DNA from: Bacteroidales bacterium
GTDB taxonomy: Bacteria > Bacteroidota > Bacteroidia > Bacteroidales > UBA932
Assembly: GCA_017455065.1 (NCBI GenBank)
Contig: JAFTBU010000032.1
Span: 1-49,959 of the forward strand
Direction: 5' to 3'
DNA: 49,959 nucleotides
Part shown: in pieces, positions 7,720 to 17,887 of the stretch
How the letters are laid out: the number at the start of each line of letters is the position of its first letter
Position numbering within the stretch: position 1 is the stretch's first letter
Program-made: the position numbers and the translations under genes
Notes under the pieces: generated by a model
What the model was told of the DNA's origin: nothing
Database searches by the model: none
Seen by the model: only the letters and a program-made list of their open reading frames with translations

Positions 7720-9323
7720 GCACTCAGAGTGCCAACCGCGTCGGCGGCAAGAACTACGCTTCCCTGGGCACCGGCAGGAACCTTTCCTGGACCCTGGACA
7801 ACCAGATCAACTACAACAAGACCTTCGGCCGTCATACCATAGGCGTGACCCTCCTCCAGACTGCCTCCAAGTACAATGCCGAGAGCACTTCCGAGACCGG
7901 CCAGAACATCCCCAACGAGCACTTCCTGTGGTACAACCTCGGCAGCATCGACATCACCGATCCCGATACCTACGGTGCTTCCATGGGCTCCGGACTCTCC
8001 GAGAACCAGCTGCTCTCCTACATGGTACGTCTCAATTACAACTACGCTGACAAGTACCTCCTCACCGTTTCCGGCCGTTACGACGGCGCTTCCGTGCTCG
8101 CAGAGGGCCACAAGTGGGCATTCTTCCCCTCTCTCGCCCTCGGTTGGAGGCTTGACCAGGAAGACTGGCTCAGCGGCGTCGCTGCCATCGACCTCCTGAA
8201 GCTCCGCTTCGGCGTCGGTGTCACCGGCAATGCAGGAGTCGGTGCCTACGGTACCCTCGGTAACATCCAGTCCTTCTTCGTGCCCTTCGGCAACACCGCC
8301 GTCAAGGCCTACGCCACCAACGAACCTTACTACACCGGTTCCTCCGTGCAGATGGCCAACAAGGGCCTCGGCTGGGAAAAGACCACCCAGTTCAACTACG
8401 GTATCGATTACCGTCTGTTCCACGGCCGCGTCAACGGTAGCATCGACTTCTACCATTCCAACACCAGCGACCTGCTGCTGAACATGACCATCCCTACCCT
8501 CACCGGTTTCCCCAGCACCAAGGCCAATGTCGGCAAGACCAAGAATATCGGTATCGACTTCGCCCTCGACGTCGTCCCCGTCAGCACCCGTGATTTCAAC
8601 TGGACCAGTTCCCTCAATTTCGGCTGGGCCAAGGACGAAATCGTAGAGCTGCAGAACGGCAAGCAGGACAATGTGGCCAACGCCCTCTTCATCGGCAAGC
8701 CCATCCAGGTGTTCTACGGCTATGAGAATGCCGGACTCTGGCAGGAGGCCGACGCAGCCGAGATGGCCAAATTCAACGCCAACGGCTACAAGTTCACTGC
8801 CGGTTCCGTCAGGCCCGTCGACCAGAACGGTGACTACGAAATCAACGATCAGGACAGGGTCATCCTCGGCCAGAAGCGCCCCAGCATCTCCGGAGGTTGG
8901 ACCAACACCTTCAGCTGGAAGGGACTTGAACTCAATGTCGAGCTGTTCGGCCGCTTCGGCTACATGATCAGCACCGGCGGCGAGGCCCAGCTCGGTATGT
9001 ACGCACAGCGCAAGATCAACTACTGGACCCCCAAGAACACCAATGCAGAGTGGCAGAAACCTGTCTACAGCACCGCCGGCGGCGACAACTATTCCGGACT
9101 GCTCGGATTCAGGAACGCATCTTTCCTCAAGCTGCGCAACCTCTCCATCGGCTACAACTTCCCGTCCAAGGTCTGCGATGCCATCGGCATCTCATCCCTG
9201 AAGATCTACGCCCAGGGCAAGAACCTCGGCAACGTATTCTCCACAGTCGATTTCATAGATCTCGACCTGGGTACCACATACTACAACCGCGGTGTCATCT
9301 TCGGTGTCCAAATCGGTTTTTAA
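7623..9323 (+). CDS. SusC-like TonB-dependent transporter, C-terminal part (frameshifted)
   Basis: This is the continuation of the susC gene in the shifted frame. From 7623 it reads LDFGKIWKPLEGLTYRFSF, then unbroken beta-barrel sequence to the stop at 9321-9323, including the usual SusC tail with a terminal GVQIGF. It has no start of its own with a signal sequence, so it would be inert if the frameshift is real. Codon use and domain content match the N-terminal half, and no other lesions are seen, so the change is recent or an assembly error. The susD gene follows after 27 bases. Confidence 0.85.
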   Translation, partial: LDFGKIWKPLEGLTYRFSFGPDFRHTRTGIFLSTQSANRVGGKNYASLGTGRNLSWTLDNQINYNKTFGRHTIGVTLLQTASKYNAESTSETGQNIPNEHFLWYNLGSIDITDPDTYGASMGSGLSENQLLSYMVRLNYNYADKYLLTVSGRYDGASVLAEGHKWAFFPSLALGWRLDQEDWLSGVAAIDLLKLRFGVGVTGNAGVGAYGTLGNIQSFFVPFGNTAVKAYATNEPYYTGSSVQMANKGLGWEKTTQFNYGIDYRLFHGRVNGSIDFYHSNTSDLLLNMTIPTLTGFPSTKANVGKTKNIGIDFALDVVPVSTRDFNWTSSLNFGWAKDEIVELQNGKQDNVANALFIGKPIQVFYGYENAGLWQEADAAEMAKFNANGYKFTAGSVRPVDQNGDYEINDQDRVILGQKRPSISGGWTNTFSWKGLELNVELFGRFGYMISTGGEAQLGMYAQRKINYWTPKNTNAEWQKPVYSTAGGDNYSGLLGFRNASFLKLRNLSIGYNFPSKVCDAIGISSLKIYAQGKNLGNVFSTVDFIDLDLGTTYYNRGVIFGVQIGF

Positions 9324-9350
9324 TTGACAACGCCTTAATTTGACAGAACA

Positions 9351-11483
9351 ATGAAAAAGATATTTTCTTCAATACTTGTAAGCGCAGCTGTCGTATTGTC
9401 GCTCGCCACTGCAGTGTCCTGCTCCAAGGAATTCCTGGATGAGGACAACAGGACCGCGTACACTACCCAGTATTTCGAGACTGAACAGGGTATCTACGAC
9501 CTTTCGACCGCTCTCTATGCCAACATCCGCTGGCACTTCGGCTACGAGTGGGCATACGGTATCACCATCTACGGATGCGATGAATTCACCAACGGCGCCG
9601 ACCTTACCTCAGAGCCTTGGAACACCTATGACAGCCGTCTGAACCCTATGGACTGCACCCCCGCCCTCGGTGCTCCCAACAAGAACTGCCCTCCCGTCTC
9701 CGGACTCTGGGACCAGATGTACTACGGTATCTCCACCGCCAACACCCTGATCGCATCCGCTGACAAGATCACCAACGAGGATGTCCGCAAGGTCTGCCTC
9801 GGAGAGGCCTATTTCCTCAGGGGATACAACTACTACCGCCTCTTCGCCCAGTACGGCGCAGTCGTGCTCCAGGAAAAGCCTGCAGAAGGTGTGATCCGTA
9901 CTTTCGAGCGTGCCACCGAGGATGCAACCCTCGCCCTGGTGATCTCCGACCTGGAGAAGGCTTATGACTACCTTCCCGTCAAGTCTTCCCGCGGAACCGG
10001 CGGCTGGAACAAATACACCGCAGCCCATTTCCTGGCCAAGGCCCTGCTGTTCCGCCAGTCGGAGCGCTGCGCTTCATGGAACTCCAAGTATCCCAAGGAT
10101 ACTGACCTGAAGAAGGTCACCTCCCTGTGCGACGAAATCATCCAGGCTCATCCCCTGGTATCCGACTACAAAGAGCTCTACGCTGTCTGGACCGGCATCG
10201 ACTGCCCCAATGAGAATCTCTCCGAGATCCTGATGTCCGCACAGCACTCTTCAGATACCTACAAAGGCCGCTACGGAAACCGTACTTACAACTACTTCAA
10301 CCCCCAGTTCTCCAACTTCTCCGGCGGCTATGTGCAGCGCGGACAGTATATCGGAGGAATGGATTTCCAGCGCTGCCGTCCCAACGAATACGCCTACGCC
10401 GTGTTCGACAATGTGAACGACTCCCGCATGTGGAAGACCTTCAAGACCGTCTACGGTTACAACAACTACCAGAAGCCTGCTGACATGCAGAGCAAGGGCG
10501 GTTGCCCCGCAGGCGCAGAGCCCGAGCTCGGTGACGCCGGTATCATGTTCATCCTGAACAGCAAGACTGACCCCCGCTTCGCCGACGAGTCCACCTACGG
10601 CAGCTTCGGAAGAGGCGCAGTCCCCCATACTTTCGTCAATCCCGAAACTGGCAAGTGGGTGCCCAACGTCATTCCCCTCTACCTCGGAGGAAAATATGTG
10701 CACCGCAACTACGGCGTCTCCGGCAACCCTGCCACTTCCAACTTCTTCTGCGGCATCAACAAGACCGACGACGGTTCCCGTACCGGTGAGAAGAACGATG
10801 CCCACCGCGACGTCATCATGGCCCGCACCGGCGAGACTTATCTCGTGAAGGCTGAGGCCCAGGCCCGCATGGGTGACTATGCCGGCGCCATCGCCACCGT
10901 CAACCAGCTCCGCAAGAGGGCTGAGTTCAAGGCCGGCGAAGACCGCTCCGCCTACACCGACGGCTCCATGGCATTCCTCAAGGAGTTCGGCGGCATGGAA
11001 GACAACTCCACCGCTTCCGCAACTCTCGGAAAGTGCAAGGACGCCACCGGCGCCAAGGTCGACAACGCCCAGGCTGCCCGCTGGTCCTTCGTCAGGAAGA
11101 ACACTTACTATCTGTCCACCGGCATCGCTCCCACTACCGAAGCTTCATCCCTGCAGATCGCTTCCGCATCCGCACTTCCCGCTGAGGACGAGGCCATACT
11201 CAAACAACTCTCCTGCACCAGCGACCTCGACCGCATGATCAACTTCATCATGAACGAGAGGACCCGCGAGCTGCTCGGTGAGTGGGACCGCTGGGAGGAG
11301 CTCTCTCGCTGCAACCTGCTCGTCCGCAGGGCCAAGGCTTTCAACCCCGAGGCTGCTGCCAACGTTTCAGACAAGCACAATCTCCGTCCCATCCCCCAGG
11401 CCTTCATAGACCAGCTTCTCAACGAAGACGGTACCAACCTTACCGACGCCCAGAAGGCCGAGTGGCAGAATCCCGGATATTGA
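9351..11483 (+). CDS. SusD/RagB family nutrient-binding outer-membrane lipoprotein
   Basis: A 710-residue lipoprotein that would cap the SusC barrel on the cell surface and bind the oligosaccharide. The signal peptide ends in ATAVSC with lipidation at C24, and the mature start SKEFLDEDNRT is typical of SusD. The helical TPR-like region is recognisable (GEAYFLRGYNYYRLFAQYG, then VKAEAQARMGDYAGAIA near the end), as is the closing segment with LLGEWDRWEEL. It is longer than the usual 500-650 residues. It lies 27 bases after susC and is followed by a hairpin terminator. The substrate is not readable from sequence; the neighbouring enzymes suggest a pectic fragment. Confidence 0.93.
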   Translation: MKKIFSSILVSAAVVLSLATAVSCSKEFLDEDNRTAYTTQYFETEQGIYDLSTALYANIRWHFGYEWAYGITIYGCDEFTNGADLTSEPWNTYDSRLNPMDCTPALGAPNKNCPPVSGLWDQMYYGISTANTLIASADKITNEDVRKVCLGEAYFLRGYNYYRLFAQYGAVVLQEKPAEGVIRTFERATEDATLALVISDLEKAYDYLPVKSSRGTGGWNKYTAAHFLAKALLFRQSERCASWNSKYPKDTDLKKVTSLCDEIIQAHPLVSDYKELYAVWTGIDCPNENLSEILMSAQHSSDTYKGRYGNRTYNYFNPQFSNFSGGYVQRGQYIGGMDFQRCRPNEYAYAVFDNVNDSRMWKTFKTVYGYNNYQKPADMQSKGGCPAGAEPELGDAGIMFILNSKTDPRFADESTYGSFGRGAVPHTFVNPETGKWVPNVIPLYLGGKYVHRNYGVSGNPATSNFFCGINKTDDGSRTGEKNDAHRDVIMARTGETYLVKAEAQARMGDYAGAIATVNQLRKRAEFKAGEDRSAYTDGSMAFLKEFGGMEDNSTASATLGKCKDATGAKVDNAQAARWSFVRKNTYYLSTGIAPTTEASSLQIASASALPAEDEAILKQLSCTSDLDRMINFIMNERTRELLGEWDRWEELSRCNLLVRRAKAFNPEAAANVSDKHNLRPIPQAFIDQLLNEDGTNLTDAQKAEWQNPGY

Positions 11484-11526
11484 TTCTCTTCATCCTTTTT
11501 GTATTAGGTTAACAATAGGTGTGTGT

Positions 11527-11561
11527 GGGGCTGCTTTAGTTTTTGAAGTAGCCCCTTTTTT
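11527..11561 (+). terminator. Rho-independent terminator after susD
   Basis: GGGGCTGCTT (11527-11536) pairs with AAGTAGCCCC (11546-11555), with one G-U wobble, followed by six T. It lies within the locus, between susD and the lipoprotein/fusion-enzyme genes. I see no TAnnTTTG box between it and the next gene, so the downstream genes may depend on read-through, lowering their expression relative to susCD. Confidence 0.85.
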
Positions 11562-11576
11562 ATTTAATTTAGTAAC

Positions 11577-11903
11577 GTGAAAACAGGTATCCTAGCTGGA
11601 ATTGTACTCGCCCTCTGCCTTGCCCTGACATCCTGCGGCAGAAGCGATATCGACTACTATCTTCTCGAAGGCGGCGACCCCCAGATCGACTGGGTCGGTT
11701 TCCGCCGGGACAGCGTGCTGCTCTGGATGGGCCCTGGGATGGTCCCGGAGTCCAGCCGCTACGAAGTCCGCTCCGACGGCGTGATCGTAGTGCATATCTC
11801 CCCCTTCAGCGACACCCATTTCGTCCGGCTCGACGCCAGGACGCTCGAAGGCGAAGTGCCTTTCTTCGAAGGGACCTGGAAAAAAAAGAGACATATTAAA
11901 TGA
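11577..11903 (+). CDS. Small lipoprotein of unknown function
   Basis: A 108-residue protein starting at GTG (11577), 15 bases after the susD terminator. The signal peptide ends LALTSC, so C20 would be lipidated. The mature part is short, acidic to neutral and probably all beta (for example DGVIVVHISPFSDTHFVRLDARTLEG), closing with a basic tail, KKKRHIK. I do not recognise a family. Its stop codon overlaps the start of the 1995-residue enzyme as ATGA, so the two are probably translationally coupled. A surface accessory or glycan-binding role is a guess from position only. Confidence 0.7.
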   Translation: MKTGILAGIVLALCLALTSCGRSDIDYYLLEGGDPQIDWVGFRRDSVLLWMGPGMVPESSRYEVRSDGVIVVHISPFSDTHFVRLDARTLEGEVPFFEGTWKKKRHIK

Positions 11904-14900
11904 AGCGACTCACTACTTCATTGGCGGCTGCATTGGTCTCACTTTTCACCCTTGCGGCCGGACCGGTCCACGACCGGACCGAAGTGCGCTATCTCTCCGG
12001 CACCGGCTCCGACGACACGGTCCAATGGGATTTCTTCTGCTCCGGCGGAGCCGCCAGCGGCCGTTGGGACAAGATCGCCGTCCCCTCCCAGTGGGAGCTG
12101 CAGGGCTTCGGAGAATATACTTACGGACGCTATTACTACAACAAGCCGGACGCCGTACCGAGTACGGAAACCGGTCTGTACCGCTATGATTTCGAGGTCC
12201 CCGCCTCCTGGAAGGGACGTGAGGTGGATATAGTCTTCGACGGCGTCATGACCGACGCCCTCGTCAAGATCAACGGCAAACCCGCTGGCGAGGTGCACAG
12301 AGGTGCATTCTACCGTTTCGACTACCGCATCACCAAACTGCTCAGGTACGGCAGGACCAACCAGCTGGAAGTCCTCGTGAAGAAGCATTCGGACGACGCG
12401 AGCGTCAACAACGCCGAGCGCAGGGCCGACTGGTGGCTTTTCGGTGGCATCTACAGGCCTGTCTGGCTGCGCATCATGCCCGCCTCGCACATCGGCCAGG
12501 TCTCCCTCGACCCTCGCGCCGACGGCACTCTGAGGGCTGTCATTGCCACAGAGAAGGCCCCCAAGGGCGCCTCCTTCCGCTATGTCCTCTCAGACCTGCA
12601 GGGCAAGGTCCTCGGCGAACGCACCCTTTCCGCAGCGGCTGAGCAGCAGATGCAATGGGAAGGCGTATCCCCCTGGGAATGTGAGCACCCCCATCTTTAC
12701 AATCTGGAAATATCCCTTCTGGACAGCCGCGGGGCCGTCCTGCATACAGTCAGCGAGAGGATAGGATTCCGCACCGTGGAACTCCGTCCCCGCGACGGCT
12801 TGTATGTCAATGGCACCAAGGTCGTCCTTAAAGGCGTCAACCGCCACTGCTTCCATCCCGAGACCGGCCGCACCACCTCATGGGCGGTGGACCTGGAGGA
12901 TGCCCGGCTCATACGGCAGATGAACATGAACGCCGTCCGCAGCCACTACCCTCCTGACGAAAGGTTCCTGGACATCTGCGACTCGCTCGGCATCTTCTAC
13001 CTGGACGAGCTGGCAGGCTGGCACGGCAGATACAGCACCGAGACCGGCAGCAAACTGGTCCGTGAGATGGTCGCTAGGGATGTCAACCACCCCAGCGTCA
13101 TCATCTGGAACAATGGCAACGAAGGCGGCTGGAACACAGCCCTGGACCATATCTTCGGCGACCTGGACCCCCAGAAACGCCATGTGATACATCCCTGGGC
13201 CGATTTCGACGAGCTCGACACCCACCATTATCCCGCCTTCCTGACGGGAGTCCACCGTTTCACCAACGGCTTCCGGGTGTTCATGCCCACCGAGTTCCTC
13301 CATGCCAACTGCGATGAAGGCGCCGGGGCCGGACTCGAAGATTTCTGGGCCAGCTATACCTCCCATCCCATGTTCGCCGGCGGTTTCATCTGGGCATTCG
13401 TCGATGAAAACGTGGTGAGGGTCGACAAGGGCGGCATACTGGACTCCTATTCCAACATGGGCAACGACGGCATCCTCGGCCCCTACAGAGAGAAGGAAGG
13501 CAGCTTCTGGGCAGTCCGCAACATCTGGTGCCCGGTACAGATTGAGCCATTCTTCATCACCCCTTCATTCGACGGGAAGATCACTGTCAAGAACACCTAT
13601 CTTTTCACCGACCTGGCCGACTGCTCCCTGGCCTGGCGGGTGCTCAGCGCCCCCGCGCCCGGGGAAGACGGCTCCCAACGCATTCTGCACTCGGGTACCG
13701 CCGCATTCCCTCCCACGGCTCCCGGCCTCAGCTCCAGGGTCGACCTGGGGCTTTCTGATGCCGTTTTCGACGGAGACATACTCGAGCTTGAGGCCTTCTC
13801 CCCCACCGGCGAGAGCCTCTGCACTTGGAGCTGGCCGGTGAGATTCGCCGACGGGTACCTGGCCGCCCACAGCGTCCTTTCCGACGGCGGCCTCGAGGTG
13901 GAGTTCGACTCTGCCACAGGTACGCCCTCACGCATTGTCAAACACGGCCGCACCGTGCCCCTCACCAACTTCCGTCCCGTGGGCATGAAATGGAAATTCA
14001 AGAGCGCCTACGAGACCGTAGAGGACGGCAACCGCGTCTATGTGGCCAAATATTCCGGCGGAGTGGATTCCGTCAAATGGACCGTCACCCCCGACGGACG
14101 CCTCGGCATGGAAGCCGTGGTGCTGAACCGTGAGAACGGCGGCGGAGGTTTCGACGACGCCTGGATGGATCCCAACGTGCTGTACTTGGGATTCACCTTC
14201 GACTATCCCGAGGAAGGCATCTCCGGCATGGACTGGCTCGGCCGCGGCCCCTACAGGGTCTGGAAAAACCGCATCCGCGGCCATGAATTCGGTCTCTGGT
14301 CCAAGGCTTGGAACAATACCGTGACGGGTCAGACTTCCCTGCCCCATGAGCACCAGCAGTACCCCGAGTTCAAGGGTTACCATGCCAATGTGTACTGGGC
14401 CGCCCTGCGCAGCGCCGCCCATCCCCTTACGATAAGTAGCGCCACCGACGGCCTGTTCCTGAGAGTGTTCACCCCGGAGCAGCCCCAGGGCGTCAACAGC
14501 AATCCCGTCTTCCCCGAAGGCGACATTTCGCTGCTGCTGGACATCCCCGCCATCAAGAGCTTCAAGCCCGTCTCCCAGCACGGACCGCACAGCCAGCCCG
14601 GCAATGTGCGCATCAAATCCGGAGACGAGGGTCTGGGCATCAGCGTGTGGTTCGACTTCCCCTCCGCCCCAGCGGGCGAAGCGATATATGCCAAGGATTT
14701 CGACACCCGCAGCCAGAAGCCCTTCGAAGTCAATGTCCCCGTCCCCGACGGCAATTACCTCGTCACCATGACCCTGGGCGACCCCTCCAGGGCGGCCAGG
14801 ACCACTGTCAAAGCCGAATCCCGCCGGCTCTGCCTCATGCAGGAAGCCACCGCCGCCGGAGAGACCAAGACCGTATCCTTCCTTGTCAACAAAAGGGACA

Positions 14901-17887
14901 GCCACATCCGCAAGGACGGCAAAACCGTCTCGGAAGTGCGCCTGAAGCCCCGTGAACAGGGCAAACTCGACTGGGACGATGTGCTCACCCTCGAGATACT
15001 CGGCGATCCCGCCGTTTCCAGTATCGTCATCACCCCCGCCGGCTCCGATGTCGTGACGGTGTACCTCTGCGGCGATTCCACCGTGGTGGACCAGGACAAT
15101 GAACCCTGGGCCAGCTGGGGGCAGATGTTCCCCTATTTCACTGATGAAAAAGTGAGCATTGCCAATTACGCCGAAAGCGGGGAAAGGGCGGATTCCTTCA
15201 TAGCCGAGGGCAGGCTGGACAAGGTGCTCAGCCTGGTGCGCCCCGGCGACTATGTGATGGTCGAATTCGGCCACAACGACATGAAACTCACCGGCCCGGA
15301 CAAGAACGGCTTCGGCTTCTTCGCCGACCAGCTCCGCATCTTCGTGGACCGCATACGTGAAAAGGGCGCGGTCCCCGTGCTCGTCACCCCCACCCACCGA
15401 AGGAACTTCGATGCCGACGGCCACATCATTGAGACCCACGCCGACTATCCCGACGGCATGCGCCATGTGGCTGCCACCACCGGGACCGGGCTCATCGAAC
15501 TCCATGACATGTCCGGTGCCTTCTACGAGTCCCTCGGACCCGAAGGCTCCAAATCGGCCTTTGTCCATTATCCTGCAGGAGCCTATCCCGGCATGCCTTC
15601 AGATGTGGCCGACAACACCCATTTCAACCCCTTCGGGGCCTTCGAACTCGCCCGCCGGGTAGCACGGGCGGTGCAGGGACAGATCCCCGCCCTCGCCGGC
15701 CATATCCGCCGCACCAACGCCTCTTTCGACTGGCAGGACAGCCCCTACAGGGACCTCGCCGCGCAGGTGGCGGAGGAAGACGACATGCCTTTCCAGGCCC
15801 AGTCCGATTCTTCCCTGTCGCGCCATCCCTTCGCATATGTAGGGGAATATGACACCCGCCACCCCGACCGCCAGACCCTTCATATCGTAAGGGACGGCAA
15901 GTCCGTGTTCCAGTATTCCATCCCCCTGCATGACAGTCTGGGGCGCATCAACGAATTCGACGACGTGAGGGTGCTGGAAGGCGGAGAGATAGTCTATGCC
16001 GCGATGTCCCAGGTGGGTGTCCTCGGTCCCGACGGACGCGAAATCTGGAAATTCATCTGCCCCCAGGGCACCGAATCCCATTCCTGCCAGCCTCTGGACA
16101 GGGACCATGTCTATTTCGCCCTGAACGGAGTCCCCGGCAAGATACTCATCTGGAACTACAGGGAGGACAAACTGGTCAAGGAGATCGTCGTCCCCACCGC
16201 AGGCACCAGCACCCACGGCCAGTTCAGGCACGTGCGTATGACCCGCGAAGGGCATTTCGTGATGGGACTCATACACGAGCAGACCGTGGCGGAGATAGAC
16301 TCTGAAGGGAAACTCCTCATGTCCATCCCCGGCCAGAAGGCCTGGCATGTGGACAAGCTCGACAACGGCGGCTACCTCATCGGAGGTGACAACCGCGGAT
16401 ATGTGAGGGAGTTCGACAAGGATGGCAAGCTCGTCTGGGAATACACCCGCGAGGATGCCCCCTTCCCCATCTACAACCTCCAGACCGCGACCCGCCTTTC
16501 AAACGGCAACACCCTGATCACCAGCTGGGTGGCAGGCCAGCCCAAAGAAGTCTGGCCGGGTTCGGTGCAGTTCTTCGAAGTCAGCCCTGACAAGCAGGTG
16601 GTCTGGAAAGTCTCATCCTGGGAGGATCCCGACCTCGGCCCCTGCACCTACATCGACCTGCTCGATGAACCCCACCGCAAGCGTGCCCGCCGCCTGGACG
16701 GCAGCCCCGCGATGATGAACGACCGCGAGAATGTCCCCCTGGGTGAAGGCAAGGGCATACATCCCGGCCGTGTGAGCTGGGTGCACGACCCTTCGGTGGC
16801 CGTCTGGGACGGGGAGACGGGATACTGGTGGGAGGAGCGCTGGAACGACCAGGCGGCAGCCGACCGCATGATAGCTGAAGGCGTGATGAAGCTCGCCGGC
16901 GAAAATACCCCGAAAAAGGCCTGGACAGCCCTATTCACGCACTTCAACGAGACTCACGGGCGTGGACGCCATCCCTACCGTAAAGGCGAGAAAATCGCCA
17001 TAAAGCTCAATATGAACAACACCTTCTCCTACACCGACAACGAGGAGCTCAACAGCTCCCCCTATGTCACCCTCGCCCTTCTGAGGAGCCTGGTGGCTGA
17101 CGGCGGCGTCAGGCAGGAGGACATCACGGTCTGCGAACCCAGCCGCTGGCTCACGGACGCCCTGTACCTGAGGTGCAAAAAATACTACCCCCGGGTGCAT
17201 TATGTGGACAACGTGGGTGAAGAAGGCCGCGAAAAATGTATATTTGTGGATGGGGCGATGCCTTTCACCGCCGGACACGGCGAAAACCAGAAAGGCCTCG
17301 CGCAGTGCATCGTGGATGCGGACTATGTGATAAACAGCGCCCTGCTCAAGATACACAAGGGGCCCGGCGTGACCCTGACCGGCAAAAACTGGTACGGAGC
17401 CACCAGCCTGGACAAGGACTGGCACAAGAACTCCCACAACAGCGTCAGTCCGGACAAGCGCTACGGTACCCCCAAGTACAGCAGCTTCGTGGATTTCATA
17501 GGGCACAAGGACCTGGGCGGCAAATGCCTCCTCTACCTCATCGACGGCAGCTACGGCTCCCGCGACGTGAACGGCAAGCCCGCCCCCAAATGGCAGCGTC
17601 CGCCTTTCAACGGCGCCTGGGCGTGCTCACTGCTGCTTTCGCAGGACCCGCTCGCCGTGGATTCCGTGGGCCAGGACCTGCTCAGCATGGAGTGGCCTGA
17701 GATCGACGCGCTGAGCTTCAGCGACAGCTACCTGGTCGAGGCGGCCACCATACCGCACAGCCCCAGCGGTGTCCTTTACGACCCCGAGCAGGACGGCACT
17801 CCGCTCGACGCTCCCCTCGGCCTGCAGGAACACTGCGACCGCAGTGGCAAGTACATAGCTATTGACTTGATATACACTAAATTATGA
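11900..17887 (+). CDS. Four-module fusion: GH2 beta-galactosidase, SGNH/CE12 acetylesterase, beta-propeller, DUF362
   Basis: One uninterrupted 1995-residue frame. Signal peptide about 1-20. Residues 25-870 are a GH2 beta-galactosidase: sugar-binding and Ig-like domains, a TIM barrel with acid/base E408 (NGNEGGW) and likely nucleophile E465 (PTEFLH), then a C-terminal beta-sandwich with WLGRGPYRVWKNR. Residues about 930-1050 are a beta-sandwich linker. Residues about 1052-1270 are an SGNH esterase like rhamnogalacturonan acetylesterase: S1060 in GDST, GHND near 1125, and D1238-N-T-H1241. Residues about 1305-1600 are a PQQ/arylsulfotransferase-like propeller with NGNTLITSW near 1535. Residues about 1615-1995 are DUF362, with GIHPGRVSWVHDP and a VTLTGKNWYGAT motif. 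Its start overlaps the lipoprotein stop and its stop overlaps the next start, both as ATGA. Removing galactose and acetyl groups from a pectic chain is the likely job; the propeller and DUF362 roles are unknown. Confidence 0.85.
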   Translation: MKRLTTSLAAALVSLFTLAAGPVHDRTEVRYLSGTGSDDTVQWDFFCSGGAASGRWDKIAVPSQWELQGFGEYTYGRYYYNKPDAVPSTETGLYRYDFEVPASWKGREVDIVFDGVMTDALVKINGKPAGEVHRGAFYRFDYRITKLLRYGRTNQLEVLVKKHSDDASVNNAERRADWWLFGGIYRPVWLRIMPASHIGQVSLDPRADGTLRAVIATEKAPKGASFRYVLSDLQGKVLGERTLSAAAEQQMQWEGVSPWECEHPHLYNLEISLLDSRGAVLHTVSERIGFRTVELRPRDGLYVNGTKVVLKGVNRHCFHPETGRTTSWAVDLEDARLIRQMNMNAVRSHYPPDERFLDICDSLGIFYLDELAGWHGRYSTETGSKLVREMVARDVNHPSVIIWNNGNEGGWNTALDHIFGDLDPQKRHVIHPWADFDELDTHHYPAFLTGVHRFTNGFRVFMPTEFLHANCDEGAGAGLEDFWASYTSHPMFAGGFIWAFVDENVVRVDKGGILDSYSNMGNDGILGPYREKEGSFWAVRNIWCPVQIEPFFITPSFDGKITVKNTYLFTDLADCSLAWRVLSAPAPGEDGSQRILHSGTAAFPPTAPGLSSRVDLGLSDAVFDGDILELEAFSPTGESLCTWSWPVRFADGYLAAHSVLSDGGLEVEFDSATGTPSRIVKHGRTVPLTNFRPVGMKWKFKSAYETVEDGNRVYVAKYSGGVDSVKWTVTPDGRLGMEAVVLNRENGGGGFDDAWMDPNVLYLGFTFDYPEEGISGMDWLGRGPYRVWKNRIRGHEFGLWSKAWNNTVTGQTSLPHEHQQYPEFKGYHANVYWAALRSAAHPLTISSATDGLFLRVFTPEQPQGVNSNPVFPEGDISLLLDIPAIKSFKPVSQHGPHSQPGNVRIKSGDEGLGISVWFDFPSAPAGEAIYAKDFDTRSQKPFEVNVPVPDGNYLVTMTLGDPSRAARTTVKAESRRLCLMQEATAAGETKTVSFLVNKRDSHIRKDGKTVSEVRLKPREQGKLDWDDVLTLEILGDPAVSSIVITPAGSDVVTVYLCGDSTVVDQDNEPWASWGQMFPYFTDEKVSIANYAESGERADSFIAEGRLDKVLSLVRPGDYVMVEFGHNDMKLTGPDKNGFGFFADQLRIFVDRIREKGAVPVLVTPTHRRNFDADGHIIETHADYPDGMRHVAATTGTGLIELHDMSGAFYESLGPEGSKSAFVHYPAGAYPGMPSDVADNTHFNPFGAFELARRVARAVQGQIPALAGHIRRTNASFDWQDSPYRDLAAQVAEEDDMPFQAQSDSSLSRHPFAYVGEYDTRHPDRQTLHIVRDGKSVFQYSIPLHDSLGRINEFDDVRVLEGGEIVYAAMSQVGVLGPDGREIWKFICPQGTESHSCQPLDRDHVYFALNGVPGKILIWNYREDKLVKEIVVPTAGTSTHGQFRHVRMTREGHFVMGLIHEQTVAEIDSEGKLLMSIPGQKAWHVDKLDNGGYLIGGDNRGYVREFDKDGKLVWEYTREDAPFPIYNLQTATRLSNGNTLITSWVAGQPKEVWPGSVQFFEVSPDKQVVWKVSSWEDPDLGPCTYIDLLDEPHRKRARRLDGSPAMMNDRENVPLGEGKGIHPGRVSWVHDPSVAVWDGETGYWWEERWNDQAAADRMIAEGVMKLAGENTPKKAWTALFTHFNETHGRGRHPYRKGEKIAIKLNMNNTFSYTDNEELNSSPYVTLALLRSLVADGGVRQEDITVCEPSRWLTDALYLRCKKYYPRVHYVDNVGEEGREKCIFVDGAMPFTAGHGENQKGLAQCIVDADYVINSALLKIHKGPGVTLTGKNWYGATSLDKDWHKNSHNSVSPDKRYGTPKYSSFVDFIGHKDLGGKCLLYLIDGSYGSRDVNGKPAPKWQRPPFNGAWACSLLLSQDPLAVDSVGQDLLSMEWPEIDALSFSDSYLVEAATIPHSPSGVLYDPEQDGTPLDAPLGLQEHCDRSGKYIAIDLIYTKL

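Noticed and set aside
13928-15568. 546-residue minus-strand frame in the 1995-residue gene
   Set aside because: Antisense shadow with Gly/Val/His bias and no domain.
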